Below are positions 41,422 through 50,089 of a DNA stretch of 64,000 nt, piece by piece. The translations under genes and the position numbers were made by a program. Every line of letters begins with the position of its first letter. Positions within the stretch are counted from its first letter, which is position 1. Under the pieces are notes generated by a model. That model searched no databases. It was given only the letters and a program-made list of their open reading frames with translations, and was not told the DNA's origin. The stretch comes from Bordetella parapertussis (GTDB lineage Bacteria; Pseudomonadota; Gammaproteobacteria; Burkholderiales; SG8-41): the NCBI GenBank assembly GCA_945870465.1, contig CAMBSS010000001.1:1-64000 (forward strand). The letters run 5' to 3'.

Positions 41422-41641
41422 GGCGACTCCTCGGTGGTTGATGAATGAACGTGCCCTTGCGGGGCATGCATCCAATAACGGGGGGTTGCCGGCGGGGTTG
41501 ACGGTTGCGGCGCGATGAAAAAATATTCCGGCGCCGTCTGCAAAAACGCGCCAAAGGCTGTCAAAAGCCTGTGGCGCGTATTGGTGATTACCGCGGCGGC
41601 CTGCGAAAGCAGGCGGGCAGCAGATAATCAGCGATGTCGTA

Positions 41642-41854
41642 TTACAGTGCTTTCAGATCGCCGGCCGATGTTTTGCCGTCATTGCCTTTGGTCAATTCGT
41701 ACTCGACTTTCTGGCCGTCCTTCAGCGTGCTCAAGCCGGCTTTTTCCACGGCCGAAATATGCACGAACACATCTTTCGAGCCATCATCGGCCTCGATGAA
41801 TCCGAATCCCTTGGTTGCGTTGAACCATTTCACTGTTCCTGTAGCCACAGACAT
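41642..41854 (-). CDS. Cold-shock-domain protein (CspA family)
   Basis: This 70-residue OB-fold RNA/ssDNA chaperone has RNP1 ([10 protein letters not shown]) and RNP2 (VFVHISAVE), preceded by the invariant [15 protein letters not shown]. The start ATG 41854 has CAGGAG upstream. Members melt RNA structures and are often induced by cold or are constitutive growth-phase proteins. About 180 nt separate it from the next gene in the opposite direction, which could hold a long structured leader, but I could not identify one. Confidence 0.95.
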   Translation of the reverse strand: MSVATGTVKWFNATKGFGFIEADDGSKDVFVHISAVEKAGLSTLKDGQKVEYELTKGNDGKTSAGDLKAL

Positions 41855-42039
41855 CTCCTGGTGTAGTTGAATGCCAGCCCGCGCGGTTTTTGCGGATCCA
41901 GACTGACAGGGCGACAGTCTACTCCTCAATGCGGCGGGCTACGAACGGAATCTGCGGGCGGCACACAGGCGCCGCGCATTGTCCGCGGTCGCCGGATCGC
42001 ATGTTATGGTCACCGCAGGTGCGCGGAAATGCAGAAAGG

Positions 42040-42222
42040 ATGGCGCGGGTGCTGAGCTTATTGCTGTCTACGGCCGCTTATTTCGCCGCCAGCTACCATA
42101 TCAAGCGCTATCTGGACGAAATCGGGGCGCCCACGGGCCTTACGCGCAGCGCGCTGACATTTTGCGCCGCCATCTTGATCGCCTACAGCGTGGCGGCTGC
42201 TGCGGAATGGATACTTGGCTGA
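42040..42222 (+). CDS. Predicted small two-helix membrane protein
   Basis: This frame of 60 residues has two hydrophobic helices (VLSLLLSTAAYFAASY and LTFCAAILIAYSVAAAAEWI) separated by a charged turn. An upstream purine run AGAAAGGA suits either the ATG at 42040 or, better, the GTG at 42049. Hydrophobic helices with Lys/Arg in the turn support it as real, but there is no recognisable family. It lies just before the convergent Bug gene. Confidence 0.45.
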   Translation: MARVLSLLLSTAAYFAASYHIKRYLDEIGAPTGLTRSALTFCAAILIAYSVAAAAEWILG

Positions 42223-42254
42223 CGGCACTCAGGCTGCGAATAAAGCGGCCGCGT

Positions 42255-43220
42255 CTATTCACCGCGAATCCCGGCGATGCGCGCCAACTCCTGCCACTTC
42301 GCCATTTCGACGGCGACATACTTGCCGAGTTCCGCCGGCGTCTTGATCGCCGGCTCGGCGCCCTCGCTGATAAAACGCTTCTCGGTGTCGGGCGCCTGCA
42401 GCACGGCCCTGGTTTCAAGGTTGAGCCGATTGACTATCGCTGCCAGTGTGCCGCGCGGCGCCACGACCCCCCACCAGTTCGCGGTCTGGTAACCCGGCAC
42501 GCCGGATTCGCCTATGGTCGGCACGTTGGGCAGGATGCTGCTGCGCGCAGCGCCGCTCACCGCCAGTGCGCGCAATTTGCCCGAGCGGATAAAACTCGTC
42601 GTCTGTATCAGCGAACCGAGGGTCAGTTGCACCTGTCCGCCCACGGTATCGATCAGCGCCGGCGAGCCGCCCTTGTATGGCACGTGAACCATATTGGTTG
42701 CCGTCATATGTTTGAAGAGCTCCATGCCGAAATGCCCATTGCTGCCGACGCCGGTGGATGCATAGGCCAGTTGGCCGGGCTTGGATTTCGCCAGCTCGAC
42801 GAGTTCCTGCACCGTATTCACTGGCACACTGGGATTGACCACCAGCACGTTGGGGCCGACGCCGAGCATCGCCACCCATGCGAAAGACTTGAGCGGATCG
42901 TACGGCAGTTTGTGGATGATCGGATTGGTCGTGAACGACGTCGAGATCACCAGCAGCGTGTAGCCGTCGGGCTGCGCATTCGCCGCGATTTCACTGCCGA
43001 TGATGGAATTGCCGCCGACGCGGTTGTCGACTATCACCTGCTTGCCGAGACGCTCGCCCAGGCCAGTGGCGACCACGCGGCCGACGATATCGTTGCTGCC
43101 GCCCGCCGGGAACGGTACGATCAGGCGCACCGGGCGCTCCGGATAGGTTTGCGCCAGCGCGCTTGCGGCGGCAACCAGCATCAGGGAACAAACAACCGCG
43201 ACAAGCGTGAAGCGCTGCAT
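42255..43220 (-). CDS. Bug/TctC-family periplasmic solute-binding protein
   Basis: This 321-residue protein has the signal peptide QRFTLVAVVCSLMLVAAASA (cleavage near ALAQ). Mature motifs are TYPERPVRLIVPFPAGG, VIVDNRVGGNSIIG, AQPDGYTLLVIS and HVPYKGGSPALIDTVGG. VDNRVGGNSIIG is unlike the VDNRxGAGGxIG of the other copies and may mark a different ligand class. It is unlinked to an obvious transport operon: the upstream neighbour, about 175 nt away on the same strand, is a DHQase-like protein with a degenerate active site. Confidence 0.92.
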   Translation of the reverse strand: MQRFTLVAVVCSLMLVAAASALAQTYPERPVRLIVPFPAGGSNDIVGRVVATGLGERLGKQVIVDNRVGGNSIIGSEIAANAQPDGYTLLVISTSFTTNPIIHKLPYDPLKSFAWVAMLGVGPNVLVVNPSVPVNTVQELVELAKSKPGQLAYASTGVGSNGHFGMELFKHMTATNMVHVPYKGGSPALIDTVGGQVQLTLGSLIQTTSFIRSGKLRALAVSGAARSSILPNVPTIGESGVPGYQTANWWGVVAPRGTLAAIVNRLNLETRAVLQAPDTEKRFISEGAEPAIKTPAELGKYVAVEMAKWQELARIAGIRGE

Positions 43221-43273
43221 GGATCTCCTCTCTATTTTCCTAGAAATCTTTAATTCGTCGTCATAGCCTCGCG

Positions 43274-43338
43274 TGCGGGTATCCAGAAGCCAATTGACTT
43301 CGCCGGGTTTCCGCCTGCGCGGGAACGACGCAGGGGAT
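43274..43338. repeat. REP-like palindromic sequence
   Basis: GGTTTCCGCCTGCGCGGGAA followed by CGACG contains the near-palindromic core TTCCGCCTGCGCGGGAA. A similar core occurs at 49472 (GTTCCCGCGTCGGCGGGAAC) and, in a shorter form, inside the element at 52173. It lies in the gap upstream of the DHQase-like gene. This is a common type of extragenic repeat in proteobacteria, distinct from the 150-bp family. Confidence 0.55.
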
Positions 43339-43394
43339 GGCGTGCCACCCGAATTAACAATAAAACAGCGGTAACACGTCCGGCCGCGCGGCCG

Positions 43395-43832
43395 TTATTT
43401 TTTGGCGGCCAGCATTTCCAGGATGCCGCGCATCGCCAGGTAGTAACCGAAGATGCCGCAGCCGGTCACCACCGCGCGGCTGACACGCGCGATTTCCGAA
43501 TCGCGCCCGCGCCGCGCCGGGTTCGAAATATGCAGCTCGACGGTCGGGAAACGCACCTGCGCGATCGCCGCCATCAGTGCCGGATGCCCGGTCGTATAAC
43601 CCGCCGGATTGATGATGGCCGCATCGACGCCGGCATCGTGCGCCGCGTAGAACTTGTTGATGACTTCGCCTTCGAGGTTCGAGTGAAAAATCTCGACCTC
43701 GACGCCTAGCTCCTTCGCGTACTTGCGGATGTGCTCGTCGTACTCCGGCAACGTCATGGGGCCGAACACGTCGATTTGCGCCTTGCCGCGCATGTTCATG
43801 CCGGCGCCGTGCACGATCAGTACTTTAGCCAT
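43395..43832 (-). CDS. Type II 3-dehydroquinate-dehydratase-like protein with altered active site
   Basis: This 145-residue protein has the AroQ (DHQase II) fold pattern, with NLEGEVINKFYAAHDAGVDA in the middle and VELHISNPARRGRDSE near the end. True AroQ enzymes need an Arg and a Tyr in the N-terminal lid (NLLGxREPxxYG). Here that segment is NMRGKAQIDVFG, with Ala18 in the Arg place and Phe23 in the Tyr place. The helix that normally contains NPxAYTHTS reads INPAGYTTGHPALM. The histidine of HIS is kept. Dehydratase activity therefore looks unlikely. I cannot name the true function. Confidence 0.72.
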   Translation of the reverse strand: MAKVLIVHGAGMNMRGKAQIDVFGPMTLPEYDEHIRKYAKELGVEVEIFHSNLEGEVINKFYAAHDAGVDAAIINPAGYTTGHPALMAAIAQVRFPTVELHISNPARRGRDSEIARVSRAVVTGCGIFGYYLAMRGILEMLAAKK

Positions 43833-43919
43833 TGCTCACTCCCCAGTTGAATGCATCGCGGATATGATGGTTTCCGCTGCTCGATTGCAGAATAGCAGAA
43901 TTCTATCCGCCCGATTTTT

Positions 43920-43964
43920 CACCATTCGCAATTTTCACCATTCGCAATTCACCATTCGCAATTG
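43920..43964. repeat. Short tandem repeat, CACCATTCGCAATT x3
   Basis: The unit CACCATTCGCAATT occurs three times, the first two separated by an extra TT. It lies in the 250-nt divergent gap between the DHQase-like gene and the CBS gene. No coding sense. Confidence 0.85.
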
Positions 43965-44082
43965 ACCCCGTCCGATGGCGGGCGTAGCATGAAATCGAGC
44001 GACCGGTTGCACGGGCATATCATCGGCAACATCCGCGGTCGCGCCTGCTTCCAGTTTCGTCGCTATTTACCGGAGGTCCGTC

Positions 44083-44517
44083 ATGGCTGACCGTCTCATC
44101 AAAAAAATCATTGAAGGCCAGGAGGTCGTGACCTCCACCGCCGACACCACCGTCGCCGACGCCGCCCGCCTGATGCGAGAGAAGCACATCGGCGCCGTGA
44201 TCGTGGTCGAGAACGGCAAGCTGGCCGGCATCTTCACCGAACGCGATGCGCTGTTCCGCGTCGTCGCCGAAGGACGCGACGTGCAAAACACGCGGCTAGC
44301 GGATGTCATGACGCGCAACCCGCAGACCGTCAAACCCGACCAGCCGTTCTCGATTGCCCTGCAGATGATGTACGGCGGCAAGTTCCGCCACGTGCCGGTG
44401 GTCGAAGACGGCCGTCCCGTCGGCATCATTTCCGCGCGCGACGCGCTCGGCCCCGAACTCGAGGCCTTCGTCTACGAATTGCTGCGCCAGGAGCAGGTCG
44501 AAAATATTCTGGCTTAG
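44083..44517 (+). CDS. Twin CBS-domain protein
   Basis: This 144-residue protein consists of two tandem CBS motifs: ADAARLMREKHIGAVIVVEN at about 25-44 with GIFTERDALF, and FSIALQMMYGGKFRHVPVVE with GIISARDALG. There is no additional catalytic domain. CBS pairs bind adenosine nucleotides and act as energy sensors; stand-alone versions are usually regulators of unknown partners. The start has GGAGGT, a very good ribosome site. A strong terminator follows at 44538, so it is monocistronic. Confidence 0.92.
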   Translation: MADRLIKKIIEGQEVVTSTADTTVADAARLMREKHIGAVIVVENGKLAGIFTERDALFRVVAEGRDVQNTRLADVMTRNPQTVKPDQPFSIALQMMYGGKFRHVPVVEDGRPVGIISARDALGPELEAFVYELLRQEQVENILA

Positions 44518-44537
44518 GGTTTCCAGCAGCTTTCTCT

Positions 44538-44563
44538 GCGCCCGCCGCGGCGGGCGCGTTTTT
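44538..44563 (+). terminator. Rho-independent terminator of the CBS gene
   Basis: A stem GCGCCCGCC / GGCGGGCGC with a very small loop (GC) is followed by GTTTTTA. It lies 20 nt after the stop codon. Confidence 0.88.
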
Positions 44564-44615
44564 ATGCGCCGCGTGCGAAAATCGAACCATCCCCTGTTAA
44601 CCAAAGGAAGAACTC

Positions 44616-45371
44616 ATGGCCACCTCAAACAAGGTCGCGGTCGTCACCGGCGCGGGCAGCGGCATCGGCAAAGCCAGCGCGCTGGCGCTGCTGAAAGCGG
44701 GCTACAGCGTTGCGCTCGCCGGCCGGCGCGCTGAATTGCTGGAGCAGGCCGTCGCCGAATCGGGCGCGGGCGCCCGCGCGCTCGCAGTGCCAACCGACGT
44801 CGCCAAGCCCGCTGACGTCACCGCGCTGTTCGCGAAGACCAAAGAAAAATTCGGCAGCGTCGACGTGCTGTTCAATAACGCGGGGACCAACGCGCCGGGC
44901 ATCCTGTTTGAAGACCTGACTTACGAAAAATGGCAGGCGGTGGTCGACGTCAATCTCACCGGCATGTTCCTGTGCGCGCAGGCGGCTTTCCGCATCATGA
45001 AGAGCCAGACGCCGCGCGGCGGCCGCATCATCAACAACGGCTCGATCTCGGCGCACGCGCCGCGCCCGGACTCGGCGCCTTACACCTGCACCAAGCACGC
45101 GGTCACCGGCCTCACCAAATGCATTTCGCTCGACGGCCGCAAGTACGACATCGCGTGCGGGCAGATCGACGTCGGCAACGCAATGACCGAGCTCGCTGCG
45201 CGCATGTCCAAAGGCGTCAAGCAGGCGAACGGCGAAGTCGCAATCGAAGCGATGATGGACGTCAAAGAAGTCGCCAACGCCGTCGTGCATATGGCTGACC
45301 TGCCGCTCGCCACCAACATCCAGTTCATCACCATCATGGCCACCAAGATGCCGTTTGTCGGACGTGGGTAG
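44616..45371 (+). CDS. Short-chain dehydrogenase/reductase
   Basis: This 251-residue classical SDR has cofactor motif [19 protein letters not shown], and the catalytic Ser near ISAHAPRP, Tyr156 and Lys160 in [10 protein letters not shown]. It should oxidise or reduce an alcohol or carbonyl with NAD(P). The sequence does not give the substrate. The ribosome site is AAAGGAAG. The SDR at 12392 lacks the catalytic motif that is intact here. An EamA-type exporter follows 18 nt later on the same strand. Confidence 0.92.
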   Translation: MATSNKVAVVTGAGSGIGKASALALLKAGYSVALAGRRAELLEQAVAESGAGARALAVPTDVAKPADVTALFAKTKEKFGSVDVLFNNAGTNAPGILFEDLTYEKWQAVVDVNLTGMFLCAQAAFRIMKSQTPRGGRIINNGSISAHAPRPDSAPYTCTKHAVTGLTKCISLDGRKYDIACGQIDVGNAMTELAARMSKGVKQANGEVAIEAMMDVKEVANAVVHMADLPLATNIQFITIMATKMPFVGRG

Positions 45372-45389
45372 CGTACTGCCCGGGGCCGC

Positions 45390-46310
45390 GTGTTGACCCC
45401 GGCCGCGTGGCTGTGGATACCCATCACCATAGCGGCGGCGCTGGCGCAGACCGCGCGCAATGCCGCGCAGCGCCACTTAACGGCGTCGCTCGGCACGCTG
45501 GGTTCGACGCTGGTGCGCTTTCTGTATGGTTTGCCGTTCGCGGTGCTCTGGTTGCTGGGCGTCTACTTCGTCGGCGAATTTCCGCTGCCCGCGCCGAACG
45601 CGGCGTTCATCGGCTGGGTGGTGGTCGCCGCGCTGACGCAGATCGCGGCCACCGCGCTCCTGCTGCGGGTCATGGCCGAGCGCAATTTCTCACTCGGCAT
45701 CGCTTATTCGAAAAGTGAAGCGCTGCAGGTCGTCGTCTTCGGCCTCGTTTTCCTGGGCGACGCGGTTACGCTGACCACGATAACCGCAATCGCTTTCGGC
45801 ACGCTCGGCGTCCTTTTGCTCTCCCCCATCGACCGCAAAAATCCATTGCGCACGATGATCGCGGGCTGGACCACGCGTCCGGCCCTGCTCGGCGTATTGT
45901 CGGGTGCCGCCTTCGGCATCGCCGCGATCGGCTATCGCGGCGGCGCACTGGCGCTCGAAGGCGCCGCCTTCCCGATGGCGGCGGCGTACACGCTGGTCGC
46001 AGCACAAACACTGCAAACCGTGCTGCTGGTCGGCTGGCTGCTGGTGCGCGACGCGGCGGTGGTGGTGCGGGTTTGCCGCGCGTGGCGCGCTTCACTCTTC
46101 GCCGGACTGATGGGCGCGACTGCTTCGATGGGCTGGTTTACCGCGATGGCCATCGAACCGGTGGCGCACGTGCGCACGCTGGCCATGATCGAATTGCTGT
46201 TCGGCTATGTGGTGTCGCAGCGCATTTTTCGCGAGCGGGTGACGCCGCTCGAAATCACCGGCATGGTGCTGCTGACCATCGGGCTCATCGTCGTGACCCT
46301 CGGACGCTGA
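45390..46310 (+). CDS. EamA/DMT-superfamily permease
   Basis: This 306-residue protein has ten hydrophobic segments in two repeats, the typical drug/metabolite-transporter layout. Starts WLWIPITIAAALAQTARNAA; the second half repeats the pattern from about residue 155. Small-residue glycine helices (FGTLGVLLLSP, GMVLLTIGLIVVTLG) mark each half's end. Exporters of this kind handle amino acids or small metabolites, with substrate unassigned. The start is a GTG at 45390 (a TTG follows directly), weakly supported by GGGG upstream. It is followed by a GIY-YIG gene. Confidence 0.86.
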   Translation: MLTPAAWLWIPITIAAALAQTARNAAQRHLTASLGTLGSTLVRFLYGLPFAVLWLLGVYFVGEFPLPAPNAAFIGWVVVAALTQIAATALLLRVMAERNFSLGIAYSKSEALQVVVFGLVFLGDAVTLTTITAIAFGTLGVLLLSPIDRKNPLRTMIAGWTTRPALLGVLSGAAFGIAAIGYRGGALALEGAAFPMAAAYTLVAAQTLQTVLLVGWLLVRDAAVVVRVCRAWRASLFAGLMGATASMGWFTAMAIEPVAHVRTLAMIELLFGYVVSQRIFRERVTPLEITGMVLLTIGLIVVTLGR

Positions 46311-46357
46311 TCACGCGAACCATGCACCGGACTGCACAGGAGCGCCGCAAGAAGCGC

Positions 46358-46648
46358 ATGGCCGCCAAGCCGTGGTTTCTGTACCTGATCGAATGCCGCG
46401 ACGGCAATCTGTATACCGGCATCGCCATCGATGTAGCGGCGCGTTACTCCGCGCACGCGAAGGGCAAGGGTGCGCGCTATACCCGCTCGCATCCGCCGCT
46501 GGGCCTGCTGGCAGTACTCGAATATCCCGATCGCGCGAGCGCATCGTCGGCTGAATACGCGATGAAACAGATGTCGGCAAGTGAAAAACGCGCCTACGCT
46601 TTGCTGCTCGCGCTGGGCGGCGCGGCGGCCGGCGTCGAACGTCTATAA
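46358..46648 (+). CDS. GIY-YIG nuclease-superfamily protein (YhbQ-like)
   Basis: This 96-residue protein reads WFLYLIECRDGNLYTGIAID, where YLI and YTG form the GIY-YIG equivalent. It is followed by the conserved ARYSAHAKGKGARYTRSHPP arginine segment and the EYAMKQ acidic residue. Small single-domain members act on DNA or have unknown roles. The frame opens earlier (ATG 46322), adding a basic dozen residues. The ATG at 46358 gives the usual family start. It overlaps no other gene and is followed by an FKBP gene after 56 nt. Confidence 0.88.
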   Translation: MAAKPWFLYLIECRDGNLYTGIAIDVAARYSAHAKGKGARYTRSHPPLGLLAVLEYPDRASASSAEYAMKQMSASEKRAYALLLALGGAAAGVERL

Positions 46649-46704
46649 TCGCGGTTTGACCGACGCTCGCAACTTCCTGCGTGCACACAATCGAAAGGAT
46701 TTTC

Positions 46705-47046
46705 ATGTCTGCCACCACCACCGCTTCCGGCCTCGTCTACGAAGAACTCGCCGTCGGCGCCGGCGCTGAAGCCGCCGCCGGCCAGCGCGTCACCGTGCAT
46801 TACACCGGCTGGCTCACCAACGGCACCAAGTTCGACTCCTCCAAGGACCGCGACGATCCGTTCGAATTTCATCTCGGCCAGGGCCAGGTCATCAAGGGCT
46901 GGGACGAAGGCGTTGCCGGCATGAAAGTCGGCGGCAAGCGCAAGCTGACCATCCCGCCTGAGCTCGGATACGGCGCGCGCGGTGCGGGCGGCGTGATTCC
47001 GCCGAACGCGACGCTGGTATTCGAAGTCGAACTGCTCGGCGTATAG
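46705..47046 (+). CDS. FKBP-type peptidyl-prolyl isomerase
   Basis: This 113-residue single FKBP domain has the hallmarks [38 protein letters not shown], the [19 protein letters not shown] loop and [11 protein letters not shown]. It catalyses cis-trans proline isomerisation in the cytosol, as there is no signal peptide. The start at ATG 46705 has AAAGGA upstream. Pcp begins 18 nt after its stop, so these two may be co-transcribed. Confidence 0.95.
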   Translation: MSATTTASGLVYEELAVGAGAEAAAGQRVTVHYTGWLTNGTKFDSSKDRDDPFEFHLGQGQVIKGWDEGVAGMKVGGKRKLTIPPELGYGARGAGGVIPPNATLVFEVELLGV

Positions 47047-47063
47047 GCGCGGCCGGACTGCAA

Positions 47064-47684
47064 TTGCTGCGCGCACTGGTCACCGGGTTCGAACCTTTCG
47101 GCGGCGCCAGTCTTAACGCTTCTTACGAAGCCGTGCGCCGCCTGCCGCCGCGCCTGGGAGCGCTCGATATCGTCACCGCGCAACTGCCGACTTCGTATGC
47201 GCATTCCGGCACGGCGTTGATGCGGGAGATCGAGCGGACCGAACCCGCCATCGTTTTGTGCGTCGGCGAAGCCAGCGAGCGCACGGCGCTCAACATCGAA
47301 CGCGTCGCGATCAACATGCAAACTGCGCGCATCGCCGACAACGACGGCGCGCAACCGCACGACGTGCGGATAATCGGCGGCGCGCCGTCCGCCTACTTTG
47401 CAACGCTGCCGATCGTGGCCATACACGAGGCGCTGATCGAAGCAGGACTGCCGGCGGTTGCTTCAAATAGCGCCGGCACTTTCGTCTGCAATCACGTGTT
47501 CTACACCCTCATGCATTGCGGCGCCGGCAACGCCGGAAAATTTCGCGCCGGCTTTCTGCACGTGCCAAGTTGGCGGAAAGACTCGTGCGAGCACGAGTCA
47601 GCGGCCGGCAGCGCGGCGCCGATGACGCTCGACGACATCGTGCGCGGCATTGGCATCGTACTCGCCACCACTGCCGTGCGGTAA
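47064..47684 (+). CDS. pcp: Pyroglutamyl-peptidase I
   Basis: This 206-residue cysteine peptidase of family C15 has the catalytic Cys142 in SAGTFVCNHVFY, His166 in GFLHVPSW, and the glutamate in the GEASERTALNIERVAIN helix. Starts VTGFEPFGGASLNASY, the usual family opening. It removes N-terminal pyroglutamate from peptides. The start is a TTG at 47064, since no ATG or GTG lies near the family start. The C-terminus is slightly shorter than typical (about 215). 5-Oxoproline it releases could be used by the HyuAB/oxoprolinase pair, although that is far away. Confidence 0.92.
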   Translation: MLRALVTGFEPFGGASLNASYEAVRRLPPRLGALDIVTAQLPTSYAHSGTALMREIERTEPAIVLCVGEASERTALNIERVAINMQTARIADNDGAQPHDVRIIGGAPSAYFATLPIVAIHEALIEAGLPAVASNSAGTFVCNHVFYTLMHCGAGNAGKFRAGFLHVPSWRKDSCEHESAAGSAAPMTLDDIVRGIGIVLATTAVR

Positions 47685-47788
47685 CGCCGGACGTCCCGCG
47701 CTCGCCGGCCCGAAAAAAGCTATGATGTCGGCCTGCTTCTAATTCGTACGCAAGCGCCGCCCGCGGCGACAACAATCAGGGAGAGGTC

Positions 47789-48766
47789 ATGAAAGTTTGC
47801 ATATTCGGCGCCGGCGCCGTGGGCGGCAACATCGCCACGCGTTTGATGGCGGCAGAGTGCTGCGAAGTTGCGGTGGTTGCGCGCGGCGCGCAGTTGCAGG
47901 CAGTCCGCGCGCGCGGCTTCTTGCTGCGCATGGGCGACCAGGAAATCCACGCCAAACCCGAAGTCGCCACCGATGATCCCTCGACCTTGCCGCCGCAAGA
48001 CGTGGTGCTCATAGCGGTCAAAGCCACCGCCGCGCTCCCTGCCGCCGCAGCGGCCATCGGCAAACTGATCGCGCCCGGCGGCTGCGCGGTGTTTCTCAAC
48101 AACGGCATTCCGTGGTGGTGGCAGCACGGGCTCAAAAGCGGCGGCAGCACGCTGTCGCTGCTGGACCCTGAGGGCGCGCTGTGGAACCACGTCAAGCCGG
48201 AACGCACGCTGGGTTGCGTCGTGCATTCGCCGAACGACCTCGTCGAGCCCGGCATCATCGTGCATACGGGCCCGAACCACCTCATCATCGGCGAGCCGGA
48301 CGGTTCGTCGAGCGCGCGGCTCAATACCGTTGTCGAAATGCTGCGCGGCGGCGGCATCGACGTGCGTGTGTCGAACGAACTGCGCCGCGACATCTGGCAA
48401 AAGCTCGTGCTGAACGCGTCGGGCAACACGCTCGCCGCGATGACGCGCAGCGATCTCGGCGAGCTAGGCACCGATCCCGGCCTGTGTGAATTGTCGATCA
48501 AGGTGATGCGTGAAGCGCTCGCCGTCGCCGCGGCACAGGGCTGGGACCTCACCGCTGAAATGGACGTCGAGAAACTCGCGCGCCGCGGCAAGCCAGGTCA
48601 GCGCCCGTCGATGCTGCAGGACGTGACGCAACATCGCGCGCTCGAAGTCGAAGCGCTGCTCGGCCAGATTCAGGCGTTCGCGCGCGAACTGAAAATCGCC
48701 ACACCCAGCATCGACGTCATCCTGCCGCTGCTGCGCGGGCTCGACCGCGGGCTGCGCGCAGCGTAG
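47789..48766 (+). CDS. 2-dehydropantoate 2-reductase-like (ketopantoate reductase family)
   Basis: This 325-residue Rossmann protein has the N-terminal dinucleotide loop VCIFGAGAVGGNIATRL. The central ILGxPD-type segment reads HLIIGEPDGSSS, and KLVLNASGNTLAAMTRSDLG contains the lysine that acts as acid in PanE. RPSMLQDVTQHRALEVEALL near the C-terminus is the other hallmark. It probably reduces ketopantoate or a related 2-oxo acid with NADPH. The ribosome site GGGAGAGG is strong. Many genomes encode several paralogues, so the pantothenate role is not certain. Confidence 0.88.
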   Translation: MKVCIFGAGAVGGNIATRLMAAECCEVAVVARGAQLQAVRARGFLLRMGDQEIHAKPEVATDDPSTLPPQDVVLIAVKATAALPAAAAAIGKLIAPGGCAVFLNNGIPWWWQHGLKSGGSTLSLLDPEGALWNHVKPERTLGCVVHSPNDLVEPGIIVHTGPNHLIIGEPDGSSSARLNTVVEMLRGGGIDVRVSNELRRDIWQKLVLNASGNTLAAMTRSDLGELGTDPGLCELSIKVMREALAVAAAQGWDLTAEMDVEKLARRGKPGQRPSMLQDVTQHRALEVEALLGQIQAFARELKIATPSIDVILPLLRGLDRGLRAA

Positions 48767-48780
48767 CGGAACATTTGCAC

Positions 48781-49452
48781 ATGCTGAAACTATGGGGCCG
48801 CCAGTCGTCGGGGCGCACGCAGAAAGTATTGTGGACGCTCGCCGAGATCGGGCTTGAGTTCGAGTTCATCCTCGCCAGCGCCGAGATGGGACCGGCCGGC
48901 CACGTGTCGAAAGGCAACAAACCTTTCGGCGTCGTCGACACACCCGAGTACCGCGCAAAAAACCCCAACGGCCGCGTGCCGACCATAGACGATGACGGGT
49001 TCGTACTGTGGGAGTCGAACTCCATCATCCGCTACCTGGCGATGCAGTACGCGCCGGACATGTTGTACGGCAATGACATCAAGACCTTCGCTTCCGCGAG
49101 CCGCTGGACCGATTGGGAAAACAACGAGCTCTTGCCGCCGCAACACGATATGGCGATGCATCTCATCCGGCTGCCGGAAAGCCAGCGCGACCCGCAGGTG
49201 CTGGCAAAGGCCTGCGCAAAATTCGCGCGCGCCATCGCCATCGCCGACCAGCAACTTGGGCGCACCCGCTACATCGCGGGCGAGCGTTTCACTTACGGGG
49301 ATATTCCGCTAGGCCTGCGCGTGCATCGCTGGCACGTGCTCGGGCTCGCGACCGAGACGCCGCCTAACATCGCGCGTTGGTACGCGGAGATGAAAGCACG
49401 GCCCGCGTTCAATCGCTGGACTGCGGACCCGGCGCACCACCTCGAAGGGTAA
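48781..49452 (+). CDS. Glutathione S-transferase family protein
   Basis: This 223-residue GST has the N-terminal segment LWGRQSSGRTQKVLW, NPNGRVPTIDDDGFVLWESN for glutathione binding, and a helical C-terminal domain ending in the N-cap-like RFTYGDIPLG. Residues around the N-terminal catalytic site read SSGRTQK with a serine, suggesting a serine-type GST. It lies 14 nt after the ketopantoate-reductase-like gene and is probably in the same transcript. A second GST in the window (14673) is only loosely similar. Confidence 0.9.
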   Translation: MLKLWGRQSSGRTQKVLWTLAEIGLEFEFILASAEMGPAGHVSKGNKPFGVVDTPEYRAKNPNGRVPTIDDDGFVLWESNSIIRYLAMQYAPDMLYGNDIKTFASASRWTDWENNELLPPQHDMAMHLIRLPESQRDPQVLAKACAKFARAIAIADQQLGRTRYIAGERFTYGDIPLGLRVHRWHVLGLATETPPNIARWYAEMKARPAFNRWTADPAHHLEG

Positions 49453-49471
49453 TGCCCGCAAAAAATTGCTT

Positions 49472-49495
49472 CGTTCCCGCGTCGGCGGGAACCCA
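49472..49495. repeat. REP-like palindrome
   Basis: GTTCCCGCGTCGGCGGGAAC is a near-perfect palindrome (TTCCCGC/GGCGGGAA) immediately after the GST gene. It resembles 43306-43330 and the small palindrome inside 52173-52316. Confidence 0.55.
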
Positions 49496-49553
49496 GGAGA
49501 TTTAGATGTGCTGGATGCTCGCCGGCGCGGGCATGACGATTAAAGCGAAGCTC

Positions 49554-49817
49554 TTAACCCGACTTGCGGTTCGATTCCTTGATGATCGCTTTACGATTCT
49601 TGCGACCGAGCACCTTGTTGTGACGCGCCTGCACTGCGTTCACCGAATGCGCGCCGCATTTCGTGCATTCAGATTGCATCACGCCAGACGCCACCGCTTT
49701 GGCGCCGCCGAATGCTTTCGGATCGGCCACTTCGGCCATCTGCTTCAAAGTCTCTTCGCCGCATTTCCAGCAGGTGAGATCGGTCATGACTTTCGCTGTT
49801 GCGATTTGCGCTTCCAT
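49554..49817 (-). CDS. Small double-CxxC (zinc-ribbon-like) protein
   Basis: This 87-residue protein has two CxxC pairs: Cys16/Cys19 in TCWKCGEE and Cys51/Cys54 in ECTKCGAH, spaced as in zinc ribbons. The C-terminus is strongly basic (HNKVLGRKNRKAIIKESNRK) and could bind nucleic acid. The start has GAAGGA upstream. I do not recognise a named family; zinc binding is inferred. Between it and the next gene are about 270 nt in which I see nothing. Confidence 0.75.
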   Translation of the reverse strand: MEAQIATAKVMTDLTCWKCGEETLKQMAEVADPKAFGGAKAVASGVMQSECTKCGAHSVNAVQARHNKVLGRKNRKAIIKESNRKSG

Positions 49818-50089
49818 GGTGTGTTCCTTCGTTCGTAAGTTTTACCGGCGGCCTGCCACAGGCAATCGGAGACAATAGGCGACCACTATTAGGCACTCCC
49901 ATCACTCAACGGCAATGCGACGCCGTTGCTGCGCGCGCGCTGCCGCTGCGATAAGATGACGAACTCGGGAAATGCATAGGGGCGCGACCTGCCGCCCGTC
50001 TGCGTGACCAGGATAAATGGCGTGGCGGCCCGGACTGTAACCCACTACCGCCATCAGCGGAAAACAATCGGGCGTTTCGAGGAGCAAAA

